Of a stretch of DNA of 64,000 bases, positions 45,542-53,750 are shown one piece after another. The position numbers and the translations under genes were made by a program. This DNA comes from a virus. Within the stretch, counting starts at the first letter, position 1; the number at the start of each line of letters is the position of its first letter. The DNA lies in IMG/VR virus record IMGVR_UViG_3300047496_000430, positions 113,426-177,425 of that record. One strand, given 5' to 3'. Below the pieces are notes generated by a model, which had not been told where the DNA came from, ran no database searches, and was given only the letters and a program-made list of their open reading frames with translations.

Positions 45542-47051
45542 TGCCGCCGGGGCTCGAAGCACCGAGGTCGACTGGCGTCGTCCCTCCAATGGAGCCCTTG
45601 AAGGCGCCGGCGATGCCGCTTCCGAATCCAGCGCCCTTTGGCTTTGCGATGTTGGCGATACTCGGACCTTGCGGAGTCGGAAGGCTCATGCCGGGCAGGC
45701 CGACCTTCTTCGCAGCGCCCATGGCGGCCATCGGCGAGGTGCCGGCGCCCATCATCGCTGCGTTCTTCTCGAGGAGGTACGCAACGTACTCGCTGAGCTC
45801 TGACGGTGACATCGCGTACTTCGACTTCTTGAAGTCGCTCGCGCTGAAGGTGACACCGTCGGGCAGCGCATCGGCCGACTTGTCCTTCGCACGCCCGCCG
45901 TCGATGTTCACGTCGGGGAGCAGCTCACTGCGCTTCTGGATGGCCTGGTCGAGGCGCGGCATCTGGAAGGATGGCAGGTCGCTCGCCATCATGAAGTTCC
46001 CGCGCGTGGGTGCACTCGCCGCGGTCTTCTTTGCCTCGAGCTCCGCGCGGAGTGCCGGCGCGTGCTTGAGCGCGATGTACCGCTCCAACATCCCCTTGCC
46101 GTAGCTGCCTGCCATCACACCGGCCGCAGACAGACCTGCGTGCTCTGCGAGTTCCGGCCCACCCAGGGCGTGCGTGATGAGCGGAGCGATGGCATCTCCG
46201 ATAATGTTCCTTCGTCCAAGAGCACCAGACGACCGTCCTGCGTCACGAAGAAGCTCTTCCTTCTCTTCCTCCGGTACGTCTTCGAGCCGAAGCATGTCGC
46301 TGCCGCGTAGCATCCCTTCGCCCATCAACGCGCCGAGCCCGAGACCCGCCAAGCCGCCGGCCACCGCGCCTCGGTTGCCGCCGCGAAGGTGGCCAAGGTT
46401 CATGCCGCTGACCGCCATCGGCGCACCCATGCCGAGGTACGCGCCGAGACGTCCCTTCCAGCGCGAAGGCGCCTCGTTCGGGTCCGCCTTCGATTTTCCG
46501 AAGAGCATGTGTGCACCGAGACCGGCAGCAACAGCGCCTCCTCCGACGTTTGCGGGCGTTCGCAGAGAAGCAGGTGGCGGTCTGTTCTCCCACGCGGGGG
46601 TAGGGTTCCACGCCGCATTGCCCCCCGGCCGTGCCGCCGCAGAGCCTCGTGCCGCATCACTCGCACGGCGAGCACCGCGACCGAGGTTGTGACCTTCCGG
46701 ATACTTCGCTTTCGCCACACTATTGAACTTCTTCTGCACTCCTTCGGGGATGGCAGCTTCGTTCATCATGCGCTGGAAGTCTGCGTGCGTGCCGCCTTTC
46801 GCGAGGTGCGGTCCACCGACCTGTTCCCACCACTGTCCGATGTTGGTGGTGGCGTACTTTGAGAGGAACTCCGCGCCATCGAAGTACTCGCGGAGGTCGG
46901 CGTACCAGACGGGCTCTTCAGCGGCGGTCTTCTGGAGAGGCGCCTCGAGACCTGGAATGCGCAAGGGCGGCAGCCGACTCGCACCGCTGGCGATGATGGG
47001 GTTCAACGGTGTCGAGTACTGACTCGTCGCGAACGACTGCTTCTCGGTCAT
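45534..47051 (-). CDS. Gly/Ala-rich virion-cassette protein
   Basis: 505 aa, MTEKQSFATSQYSTPLN. The first 110 residues carry an aromatic domain (WYADLREYFDGAEFLSKYA, NIGQWWEQVGG). After a Pro/Arg linker come three glycine-zipper segments (VGGGAVAAGLGAHMLFG, LGAYLGMGAPMAVSG, VAGGLAGLGLGALMGEG). The C-terminal part is polar, with LSEYVAYLLEKNAAMMG. Weak relatives of the tag occur (LQKTAAEEP, LEAKKTAAS). Its place after the hub genes suggests an internal or ejected virion protein. Confidence 0.6.
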   Translation of the reverse strand: MTEKQSFATSQYSTPLNPIIASGASRLPPLRIPGLEAPLQKTAAEEPVWYADLREYFDGAEFLSKYATTNIGQWWEQVGGPHLAKGGTHADFQRMMNEAAIPEGVQKKFNSVAKAKYPEGHNLGRGARRASDAARGSAAARPGGNAAWNPTPAWENRPPPASLRTPANVGGGAVAAGLGAHMLFGKSKADPNEAPSRWKGRLGAYLGMGAPMAVSGMNLGHLRGGNRGAVAGGLAGLGLGALMGEGMLRGSDMLRLEDVPEEEKEELLRDAGRSSGALGRRNIIGDAIAPLITHALGGPELAEHAGLSAAGVMAGSYGKGMLERYIALKHAPALRAELEAKKTAASAPTRGNFMMASDLPSFQMPRLDQAIQKRSELLPDVNIDGGRAKDKSADALPDGVTFSASDFKKSKYAMSPSELSEYVAYLLEKNAAMMGAGTSPMAAMGAAKKVGLPGMSLPTPQGPSIANIAKPKGAGFGSGIAGAFKGSIGGTTPVDLGASSPGGNK

Positions 47052-47058
47052 TTGAACC

Positions 47059-47460
47059 TCAACGCGGCAGCGCCGGTGCGGGGACAGTCGCCTTCTCGAG
47101 GACCGCGCTGTTCACCGCCTTGGGTGCGGTGCGGAGGATGTGCTGCGCTGCCTCGTTCTCGGCGTCGTGTGCAGCGATGCCCGCGAGCGGCTTCAGCCCG
47201 GCGGTGAGACCCTTCGGCGCTGCGCGAACAGCACCGAGCAGCTTCTGGTAGCCACCGAGCGCGCCGGGCGGCGGGGGCATGAACGATGCCCCAATCTTCT
47301 CGAGCTCGTCGAGGAACGCCGCGAGGCGCACCTGTGCGGTCTTGTCGAAGCCGAACGAGCCGGCGAGGAGCTTTGCCATCTCCTCCATCCGTGTCGTACG
47401 TCCCGTGAGCTGCCCGTTGGTGTCGTAGTGCGCGGTGAACCCGGACCCCGTCTTGTCCAT
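47059..47460 (-). CDS. Virion-cassette protein with AFLDELEKI tag
   Basis: 133 aa, MDKTGSGFTAHYDTNGQL. The tag AFLDELEKIGAS lies internally at about residues 48-59, after FDKTAQVRLA. The rest is Ala/Gly/Pro-rich (PPPPGALGGYQKLLGAV, AGLKPLAGIAAHDAENEAA). Function unknown; placed with other tagged proteins. Confidence 0.6.
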   Translation of the reverse strand: MDKTGSGFTAHYDTNGQLTGRTTRMEEMAKLLAGSFGFDKTAQVRLAAFLDELEKIGASFMPPPPGALGGYQKLLGAVRAAPKGLTAGLKPLAGIAAHDAENEAAQHILRTAPKAVNSAVLEKATVPAPALPR

Positions 47461-47468
47461 AGCGCCGC

Positions 47469-48476
47469 TCAGGCCGTCGCCCCGACGCCGACAGGAGGAG
47501 CTCCCCTGGCACGGAAGCGGTCGAGGAAGGAGCGTGCAGCGCCACCAGCCTGGCTGCCGAGAGCGCGCGCACCCTCAGCGGCACTCCCCGCCATGCCCTT
47601 GAGCGGGTTCATCTGCCCGACCTGCGCGCCGAGCGAGTGCATGGGCACGCCTTCGGGGCTCATGCCGCCGCGCGCGAACTGTCCGACGGCCTGACCTGCA
47701 CGACCGACAGCACCGCTGACGGCCTGTCCTGCCTGACCTGCCTGCCCCGCGAGGCTCGAGCCGAGACCGCGAAACGGGTTCATCTGCGCGAGCTGTTCGC
47801 CGACGCCGTGCATCGGGATGCCCTCCGGGCTCATTCCACCGCGGAGCGCACCGGAGATGCGGCCTCCAACGGCGCGCGCGGCGTCACCCACGGCACCAAC
47901 CGCCTTCTGTGCACCGCCGGCGACAGCCGCACCCGCTTGGCCTGCCTGCCCCGCGAGGCTCGAGCCGAGACCGCGAAACGGGTTCATCACGCTCAGACCG
48001 TGCATCGGAATGCCCTCGGCCGACATGCCCCCGCTGACGAGTCCCTTCGCTGCGCCCGCCGCGCGCCGGAAGAGGTCCATCGGACCGGCTTCCTTGGTGA
48101 GCAATGCCTCGACGGACGCGTGCCCCTCTGCTGCCGCAATCTTGCGGAGCTCGGCCTCAAAACCGTCGAAGAAGGCGCCCTTTTCGTCCGACCCGAACTT
48201 GCCGAGCGCCTTTGTCGCTGCAGCGCGGAGACCACCGAAGATGCCGGACTCTGCCGCCGGCGCTGCCTTCACCCCGAAGGACGCTGCGTTCGCCGCAGGA
48301 CTGAAGCCCGCCTTGCGCGCGGCCGCAGCACCCGCTGCCGGAGCGGCCGTCCCACGCTGCGCGAGGCGCTGTGCCTCCGGCACGGCCAGGTCGTAGCTGA
48401 GCTTCATCAGCTCAATGAACGGTTGCTGAAACGGGCGGAGTGTCTCGGGCGTGAAGTCGAGCGCGAGGGCGTTCAT
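47469..48476 (-). CDS. Virion-cassette protein with three internal repeats
   Basis: 335 aa, MNALALDFTPETLRPFQQ. A divergent tag FFDGFEAELRKIAAAEG sits at about residues 101-117. From about 150 on there are three repeats opening GGMSAEGIPMHG, GGMSPEGIPMHG and GGMSPEGVPMHS, each leading to MNPFRGLGSSLAGQAGQAG-like glycine-zipper sequence. Such Gly/Ala helices suit membrane insertion or tight packing. Possibly an ejected or internal virion protein. Confidence 0.6.
   Translation of the reverse strand: MNALALDFTPETLRPFQQPFIELMKLSYDLAVPEAQRLAQRGTAAPAAGAAAARKAGFSPAANAASFGVKAAPAAESGIFGGLRAAATKALGKFGSDEKGAFFDGFEAELRKIAAAEGHASVEALLTKEAGPMDLFRRAAGAAKGLVSGGMSAEGIPMHGLSVMNPFRGLGSSLAGQAGQAGAAVAGGAQKAVGAVGDAARAVGGRISGALRGGMSPEGIPMHGVGEQLAQMNPFRGLGSSLAGQAGQAGQAVSGAVGRAGQAVGQFARGGMSPEGVPMHSLGAQVGQMNPLKGMAGSAAEGARALGSQAGGAARSFLDRFRARGAPPVGVGATA
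47735..47990. repeat. Near-identical direct repeats inside the 335-aa gene
   Basis: The stretch beginning CCTGCCTGCCCCGCGAGGCT occurs near 47737 and again near 47940, identical for about 45 bp and lying 200 bp apart. It encodes the NPFRGLGSSLAGQAGQA parts of two protein repeats. Confidence 0.75.
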
Positions 48477-48491
48477 GGTCTCTCCTTGGGA

Positions 48492-48863
48492 CTACTGTTC
48501 TACACCAGCCGGGCCCACCGCCGAAGGCAGAGGAAGAGGCTTGTTCTTTTCGGCGTACTGGTCAGCGAGCGCACGCACCACTGGGATGGCGCCGCCGGCG
48601 AGGCCACCCTTGACGGCGTCACCCGCGACATTGCGAATCTGCTGGAGTGCGGTGCCACCACCGAATATCGGGCGTCCGGCGACGACGTTGCCGATGGTGG
48701 TGATGGCAGGTCCTGCGACCGCGCCGACAGCACCGTAGCGCGCGAGCTGGTTGGTCAGCAGCTCCCGCTTCGCCGCGTCGAGCTTCTGCTTCACGGCGTC
48801 CGCGTGCCGCTCCGTAGCAGCACCGAGCTTCACCAGCTCATCGAGAAAGGCCGCGGTGTCCAT
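48492..48863 (-). CDS. Tagged glycine-zipper protein
   Basis: 123 aa from the ATG at 48863 (TGATG overlap). The tag is at the very N-terminus: MDTAAFLDELVKLGAATE. Helix with heptads, then Gly/Ala segments (YGAVGAVAGPAITTIGNVVA, GGLAGGAIPVVRALA). Likely membrane-active or packed in the virion. Unknown family. Confidence 0.6.
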   Translation of the reverse strand: MDTAAFLDELVKLGAATERHADAVKQKLDAAKRELLTNQLARYGAVGAVAGPAITTIGNVVAGRPIFGGGTALQQIRNVAGDAVKGGLAGGAIPVVRALADQYAEKNKPLPLPSAVGPAGVEQ

Positions 48864-49321
48864 CACGTCTTCCGCTTCTTCAGTGCGTGCTCGACGCCGA
48901 GCTGTGCAAGAGAACCGACGCCGTAGCCGAGGCCCGAGCTGGCGAGCTCGCTGGCTCCAAGGGCGTGCCCGACTCCGGCCCCGGCGAGGGCGCCCAGCGC
49001 CGGGCCAACTTCGTGACTGGCGCCTTCGAGGAAACGACGAGCAAAGCTCGGTGCCTCGCCCGCAAGCGCTTCTTTCTTCTGCATCCCTGGGTACTTCTTC
49101 GCGACCGCTGCGCGCACGCGCGATTGCTCCTCCGACGAGCCGTGCATCTTAGAGAAGCCCAACGCGCTCTCGGCGTGCTGCTTGTCCTCGATGGGGTACT
49201 TGCGCTCTTCCGGGATGGCGAAGTTCTTCTCCTTGATGTGCGCGCGGGCAGACGACGTGAGGTCCGCGGCAATCTTGGTGAGCTCGTCTTCGAAGGCGGC
49301 TTGAAGCGTGTGAAGGTCCAT
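48863..49321 (-). CDS. Tagged protein with DUF6582-like segment
   Basis: 152 aa from the ATG at 49321. Tag: MDLHTLQAAFEDELTKIAAD. Next, LTSSARAHIKEKNFAIPEER, KYPIEDKQHAESAL, then VRAAVAKKYPGM: the pattern F-A-x-P-E-x-R-x-Y-P-I-x-D-x-x-H-A, seen in many phage head-associated or putative capsid proteins. The C-terminal 60 residues are a glycine zipper (ALGALAGAGVGHALGA). Probably a virion component. Confidence 0.6.
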   Translation of the reverse strand: MDLHTLQAAFEDELTKIAADLTSSARAHIKEKNFAIPEERKYPIEDKQHAESALGFSKMHGSSEEQSRVRAAVAKKYPGMQKKEALAGEAPSFARRFLEGASHEVGPALGALAGAGVGHALGASELASSGLGYGVGSLAQLGVEHALKKRKT

Positions 49322-49328
49322 AACGTCC

Positions 49329-49835
49329 TCAAGTATGTTCCGATGGGGAGTTGAACGCGCCGATACCGGTCGACTGCTGCGCAAGTCCGGTGATGGTCGT
49401 GGCATTGTTGCGTTGGTCGTAGCTGTCGACGACGTTGATGTTCTCCTGGCTGGGAACATCACCCTTCTTCTTCGGCTTGATGGCCTCCTGGTACGCGAAC
49501 GGGCTCTCGCCCAGCGTCATCGGGTGCGTCTCGCCACGAACCACCTCACCAATCTTCGACTGGTCGGGGTAGTTGGTCTCCTTCGAAGGGACCTCGCCGG
49601 GTCGCTTTGGAATGCGGGCAGCACCCGGGTCGTCAGTGCCAGCGCTCGCCACGGGCTCCGCGCGCCCTGCAGCATCCGCCTTCTTATAGAGCGTGCCGTC
49701 CTTGTCCTTCTTCAGGAGCGTGTGAACGCTCATCGGACGGCGGCCCTCGCGCGTCTTCGGCACGTGCATACGCCCGTGCGCGGCGGAAATCTTCTCGAGC
49801 TCATCGAGAAACGCAGCGTAGACGGGCGAAGGCAT
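49329..49835 (-). CDS. Tagged polar protein of the virion cassette
   Basis: 168 aa, MPSPVYAAFLDELEKISAAH with the exact tag at residues 8-16. The rest is polar and low in hydrophobics (KTREGRRPMSVHTLLKKDKD, YPDQSKIGEVVRGETHP), ending TGLAQQSTGIGAFNSPSEHT; largely disordered. Immediately downstream of an HNH gene. Confidence 0.6.
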   Translation of the reverse strand: MPSPVYAAFLDELEKISAAHGRMHVPKTREGRRPMSVHTLLKKDKDGTLYKKADAAGRAEPVASAGTDDPGAARIPKRPGEVPSKETNYPDQSKIGEVVRGETHPMTLGESPFAYQEAIKPKKKGDVPSQENINVVDSYDQRNNATTITGLAQQSTGIGAFNSPSEHT

Positions 49836-49863
49836 GTGGATGTTCTACCAGAGATTTCGGCGC

Positions 49864-50670
49864 TTACGAAGCCTGTAGGCGCGGCAGACGCGGCCCTCCG
49901 CGGACGTCGTGCGCAGTAGCTGTCATGGCCTTCTCCAGCGGCCAGAACGCAAGTCGATAGCGCAGAACACCGAAAGGAACACGCAGCCTGCGTGCCCACT
50001 CCGCGAGGGGCAATGTCTCGCCTGCGTACGACACAAGACGCCGGCTGGCTGGTGTCAGAAGTGCTTGCTCCAGCGGCCATCCTTTCTCCAGACGAGAACT
50101 CAACGTTTCGGCATCCAATCCCGCGCAGCGCGCCCACTCGGCAAGACACTGCGTCGTTCCGGCGTATGAGAGCATAACGTTGTTACGTTTGTTCCGCGCC
50201 TGCTCCTCCTTCGTTGCCCAGCGCACGTTGCCGGGCTCGTAGTCCTTATCGTTGTCGCGGCGGTCGAGAGAGTGTTTCCCAGAAGGACGCCGCCCCACTT
50301 CCGCAAAGAACAACTCGAAGGTGCCCGCTCCTACCCATGAAGGATGCACACCGATTCCGCGTCCGCCGTAGTCTGCGTACATCTTGTTCTTCTTATTGTA
50401 GCAGCGGTCGTACATCTGCTTCCACGCGCGATACTCCGCGGTGCGCGACATGCCGTGCCGCGTGAAGAGTTTCTTTGCACGCGTGCCTACGCCCGCCCGC
50501 TGCAGACAACCACAAGAGGTAGTGTCACCCGCCTTCAACGACGCGGGGCGCACCGTGCACTCTGTGCCGCAGACGCACAAACAAACACAACGCACGGGAC
50601 GTCGTTCCATGCGCTGAACGACCAGGTTCACGAAACGACGACCTGTTAGGTCTTCAAATCGCGGCGTCAC
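49864..50670 (-). CDS. HNH homing-type endonuclease
   Basis: 268 aa. N-terminal Cys domain (CVCLCVCG...TTSCGCLQR), a central nuclease part (YRAWKQMYDRCYN...YADYGGRGIGVHPSW, then SLDRRDNDKDYEPGNVRWAT and KRNN), and two C-terminal HTH repeats (GTTQCLAEWARCAGLDAE; GETLPLAEWARRLRVP). Such free-standing nucleases cut at a defined site and spread by homing. It sits between the hub gene and the tagged cassette, overlapping the hub stop by one base. Confidence 0.85.
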   Translation of the reverse strand: MTPRFEDLTGRRFVNLVVQRMERRPVRCVCLCVCGTECTVRPASLKAGDTTSCGCLQRAGVGTRAKKLFTRHGMSRTAEYRAWKQMYDRCYNKKNKMYADYGGRGIGVHPSWVGAGTFELFFAEVGRRPSGKHSLDRRDNDKDYEPGNVRWATKEEQARNKRNNVMLSYAGTTQCLAEWARCAGLDAETLSSRLEKGWPLEQALLTPASRRLVSYAGETLPLAEWARRLRVPFGVLRYRLAFWPLEKAMTATAHDVRGGPRLPRLQAS

Positions 50671-53600
50671 TACCCCAAGATGGCCCTCGCGTACTGGATA
50701 GCAGCCACGTAGGCCTTCACCGCGTCCTGCTTCCGTTTACGGGTATCGCCACGAGCGGCAATAGCAGACCCGCGAACGATGCCAACGATATTTTCGATGT
50801 CAGGCGTTGTCAACCCAAAGAGGTCCTCGTAGGGGCCGAAGGCGCGCGAGTGGAAGCCCTCGATGCCGTTGATGACCTGGTGCCCCTGGTCATCCAGTGT
50901 CAGGTCGCGTGTGCCGAAGAGGTCGGTGAGCGTGGCGATGGGGCGCCAGGTGTAGCCCCGGATGTACTCGTCGACGTCGAGACCGCGAGCTCGCGTGGCA
51001 GAGTAGGTCTGGACGATGAAGGACACCGCGTCGGCGATGGTGGCGTTCTTGTCGAGCGCGAGGAGCGCCGGCGCATTCGTCAGCGGGTCGTCCGCGTCCG
51101 TGGCGCTTGCCGCCGTCGCCAGCGCTTGCTGCGCATCTTCGTACGACACCCCGAAAGAGCCGCCGGATGTGTCACTCACCTGCTGCTGGTCGGTGATGGC
51201 GCCCGTGTTGAAGAACTGGGTGTAGGCCTGCCCGATGAGAAGTGGGTGCCAGATATCACCGTACCAACCAGGGCGAATGTACTCTTCGGCGGGCAGGTCA
51301 ACGGTGTCTTTCCGGTAGCGTGGCACAGACTCGGTGACGCGGAACGCGCGGAAGGTAACGAGCGCCGTTGGGTCACCGATGAAGGTTGCGACGTCGGCAC
51401 CAAAATCAGAAGCCTTCGCCGTGATGCCGACGGGGACGCTGATGCTTGGAGTGCGCGTGCCAGACCGCGAGGGCCCAGCAAGCACGGGAAACTTGCGACC
51501 ACTGGCAATGTCCTTGGCCGCATTGGCGGCTGTGACGTCTTCAACCGCAATGATAGGTCCAAGGTTCGGTCCAAGAGAGTTGATGGCTGGCGCGTCGACA
51601 GCCGCAATGACAGTGGCGCGTGCAGCATCGGTCGGAAACCGTCGATGCACCGTCTGGTCTGGGCGCAGTACGCCGAGGAACTCCACCGACTCGTTGTGCT
51701 GCCTAGCGTACGAGCAGTTGTAGTCCGTTGTGCCTTGTTGCTGGTCGACGGTGTGCGTGACTTCCGTAAAGTTCGCGAGGAAGTGGACACCGAGCAGGTC
51801 GTTGATGTCAGAGGTCGTGCCTCCCTGCTGTGCGATGAGCGTCTGCATCGCGCTGACACTTGCAGGGTCGATGTACTTGTCGATGACCAGGCCAGGGAAA
51901 CCAACAGCCACCCAAGGATTGAACTTCCCCTTCACTTGCATCTGCCGGGCAGCAAAGCGGTACTTGAAATAGAGGAAATTTGTCGAGCGCTGCGCCAAGC
52001 CGACTTTCGCTAGAGAGCCGTCCGACGACCCCGAACGTGCGGCGAAGATGTTGAGCTCTCCCATCTTCTCGAAGACGGGCAGGATGCCGGTGAAGAGCTC
52101 ATGCTGGAGAAGGTCATTCGAAAGGATGTTCTGCAGCTCCTTGCCGCCGGTCTTGAGCGTGAAGCCCTTTGGCGCGAAGTAGAACTGGTCAAAGAGCTCG
52201 TCCTCGCCGAAGAACTCGTCGTTCGTCTTGAGTAGCAGGCGCGTGGGTTCCGCGAGGAACTGCTGCGCAAAGGACATCGAGTGGTAGAGCTCGGGGAAGA
52301 GCACGTTGCAACGCGGCGGCGCGCTGAACCACACATCCGGTCGGAAGATTTGTTGATTCAACCGCGCAGGCATCACACTCGCCGGCTGCTGTACCGTCTC
52401 CATCGCAGTGACGCGCATCAACTCAGCTTGCGCCTGCGTGAGATAGGTCGATGTGGCACTGACTACAGTGGGTGTGGCGCCTGGTCGCCACGTCGCGACC
52501 TTCGCCTGCGCCTGTCCGAGGAGACGCAGCGCAGAGGTGTAGAAGGCACGCGCCTGACGCACACTCGGGTCGGTGATTTGGTTCACCACGCTACGAATCA
52601 AGGACTGCATCCCTGACAAGTCCGACACCATCGACGCCGGCTGTGGCGCCCCCGAAGTGCTTGCGGAGTTCGCGGAGAGAGTGTCGAGCAATCCGCTGAT
52701 GCCGAGTACGAGGTCTTGCGCAGCTGACGCAATGTAGCTGAAGCGCGTGTCTTGACTGAGCGGCACGCGCGTCACGCCAGCAGGAGTGTCGCCTGAACCC
52801 GGCGCGTACATCGGACACGGCTGGGCGTAGGTCTCGTGGAAAATAATGCCCATCAACGCATTGATGGCCTGCCGAATCGACACCTGCTGCCCGAGGTCTC
52901 CAAGTGTACGTCCGAGCAAGCTGTCGTAGCCCGCAGACAGGAGGCGTGACGCCGTCGGGTCATCCTCATACGCCGTAATCAGCTGGGTGACGTGCAGGCG
53001 CAACTCAGCGAGTGAAAAGAAGATGTTCTCGCCCGCAAAGGCCTTGCCGCTGTAGTAGCTCCCGCCGATGGCTTCCAGCAGGTGCGCGATGCCACCAAGC
53101 AGCCCCTTGAGCTTCGGGAACTGTACACTTGGTGTCTGGATGATGCGGATGATGGCCGAGCCTTCGTCCTCGAGGAAATCGGTGAAGAGGTTCGTTGAGC
53201 CGCCGGAGAAGAGCGCCTTCACCCCCGGCCCGAAGAGGTCAGTGTTGTTCCACTGGTAGGCGTAGTCCCAGTAGTTGCTCCAATCCATGCATTGCAGGAC
53301 GAGCGACCGCTGGCTCTCGTTCTTCGTCCACTGCTGCCCAACGACCTCGCCTCCGAAGAGGAGCTTGTAGCGCCCGTCCTCGAGGTCCTTTGCGTTGACC
53401 GTGATTTGCGTCGGGTCGATGGACGGAGGGGTAGGACCACCAGGCCCATCGGATTCGATAGTGATGGTGCTGATGGTATTGCGCTCTGTGTCTGTCGGCT
53501 GTCGGTCTTTTCGCACGTCACGTGCACCCGACGTCGTCGAGAACGGACCCGCTGCTTGGTACATGTCGTAGAAAAACAGGTGCACCAGTGTGCGCGGCAG

Positions 53601-53747
53601 GAACTTGAGTCCTGTCGGCAAAGGTGGAATCTGAATTGAGCACGCCGCCGGCGCATTCGGGGTGACTTGCACCGATGCAGAGATGACAGGAACCTCCACG
53701 CCCTCGAGAAAGAGCCGGAGCTTGAGGCGATGTCCGATGCCTGCCAT
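50670..53747 (-). CDS. Large baseplate / tail-hub protein
   Basis: 1025 aa, MAGIGHRLKLRLFLEGVEV. The start (VPVISASVQVTPNAPAACSI, LVHLFFYDMY) resembles the N-terminal beta domain of baseplate hub proteins. The middle is helical and aromatic (LQCMDWSNYWDYAYQWNN; DVWFSAPPRCNVLFPELYHS), followed by more beta domains and a helical C-terminus. Its place two genes after the tape measure supports a hub role. No lysozyme or peptidase motif seen. Confidence 0.6.
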   Translation of the reverse strand: MAGIGHRLKLRLFLEGVEVPVISASVQVTPNAPAACSIQIPPLPTGLKFLPRTLVHLFFYDMYQAAGPFSTTSGARDVRKDRQPTDTERNTISTITIESDGPGGPTPPSIDPTQITVNAKDLEDGRYKLLFGGEVVGQQWTKNESQRSLVLQCMDWSNYWDYAYQWNNTDLFGPGVKALFSGGSTNLFTDFLEDEGSAIIRIIQTPSVQFPKLKGLLGGIAHLLEAIGGSYYSGKAFAGENIFFSLAELRLHVTQLITAYEDDPTASRLLSAGYDSLLGRTLGDLGQQVSIRQAINALMGIIFHETYAQPCPMYAPGSGDTPAGVTRVPLSQDTRFSYIASAAQDLVLGISGLLDTLSANSASTSGAPQPASMVSDLSGMQSLIRSVVNQITDPSVRQARAFYTSALRLLGQAQAKVATWRPGATPTVVSATSTYLTQAQAELMRVTAMETVQQPASVMPARLNQQIFRPDVWFSAPPRCNVLFPELYHSMSFAQQFLAEPTRLLLKTNDEFFGEDELFDQFYFAPKGFTLKTGGKELQNILSNDLLQHELFTGILPVFEKMGELNIFAARSGSSDGSLAKVGLAQRSTNFLYFKYRFAARQMQVKGKFNPWVAVGFPGLVIDKYIDPASVSAMQTLIAQQGGTTSDINDLLGVHFLANFTEVTHTVDQQQGTTDYNCSYARQHNESVEFLGVLRPDQTVHRRFPTDAARATVIAAVDAPAINSLGPNLGPIIAVEDVTAANAAKDIASGRKFPVLAGPSRSGTRTPSISVPVGITAKASDFGADVATFIGDPTALVTFRAFRVTESVPRYRKDTVDLPAEEYIRPGWYGDIWHPLLIGQAYTQFFNTGAITDQQQVSDTSGGSFGVSYEDAQQALATAASATDADDPLTNAPALLALDKNATIADAVSFIVQTYSATRARGLDVDEYIRGYTWRPIATLTDLFGTRDLTLDDQGHQVINGIEGFHSRAFGPYEDLFGLTTPDIENIVGIVRGSAIAARGDTRKRKQDAVKAYVAAIQYARAILG

Positions 53748-53750
53748 GGG

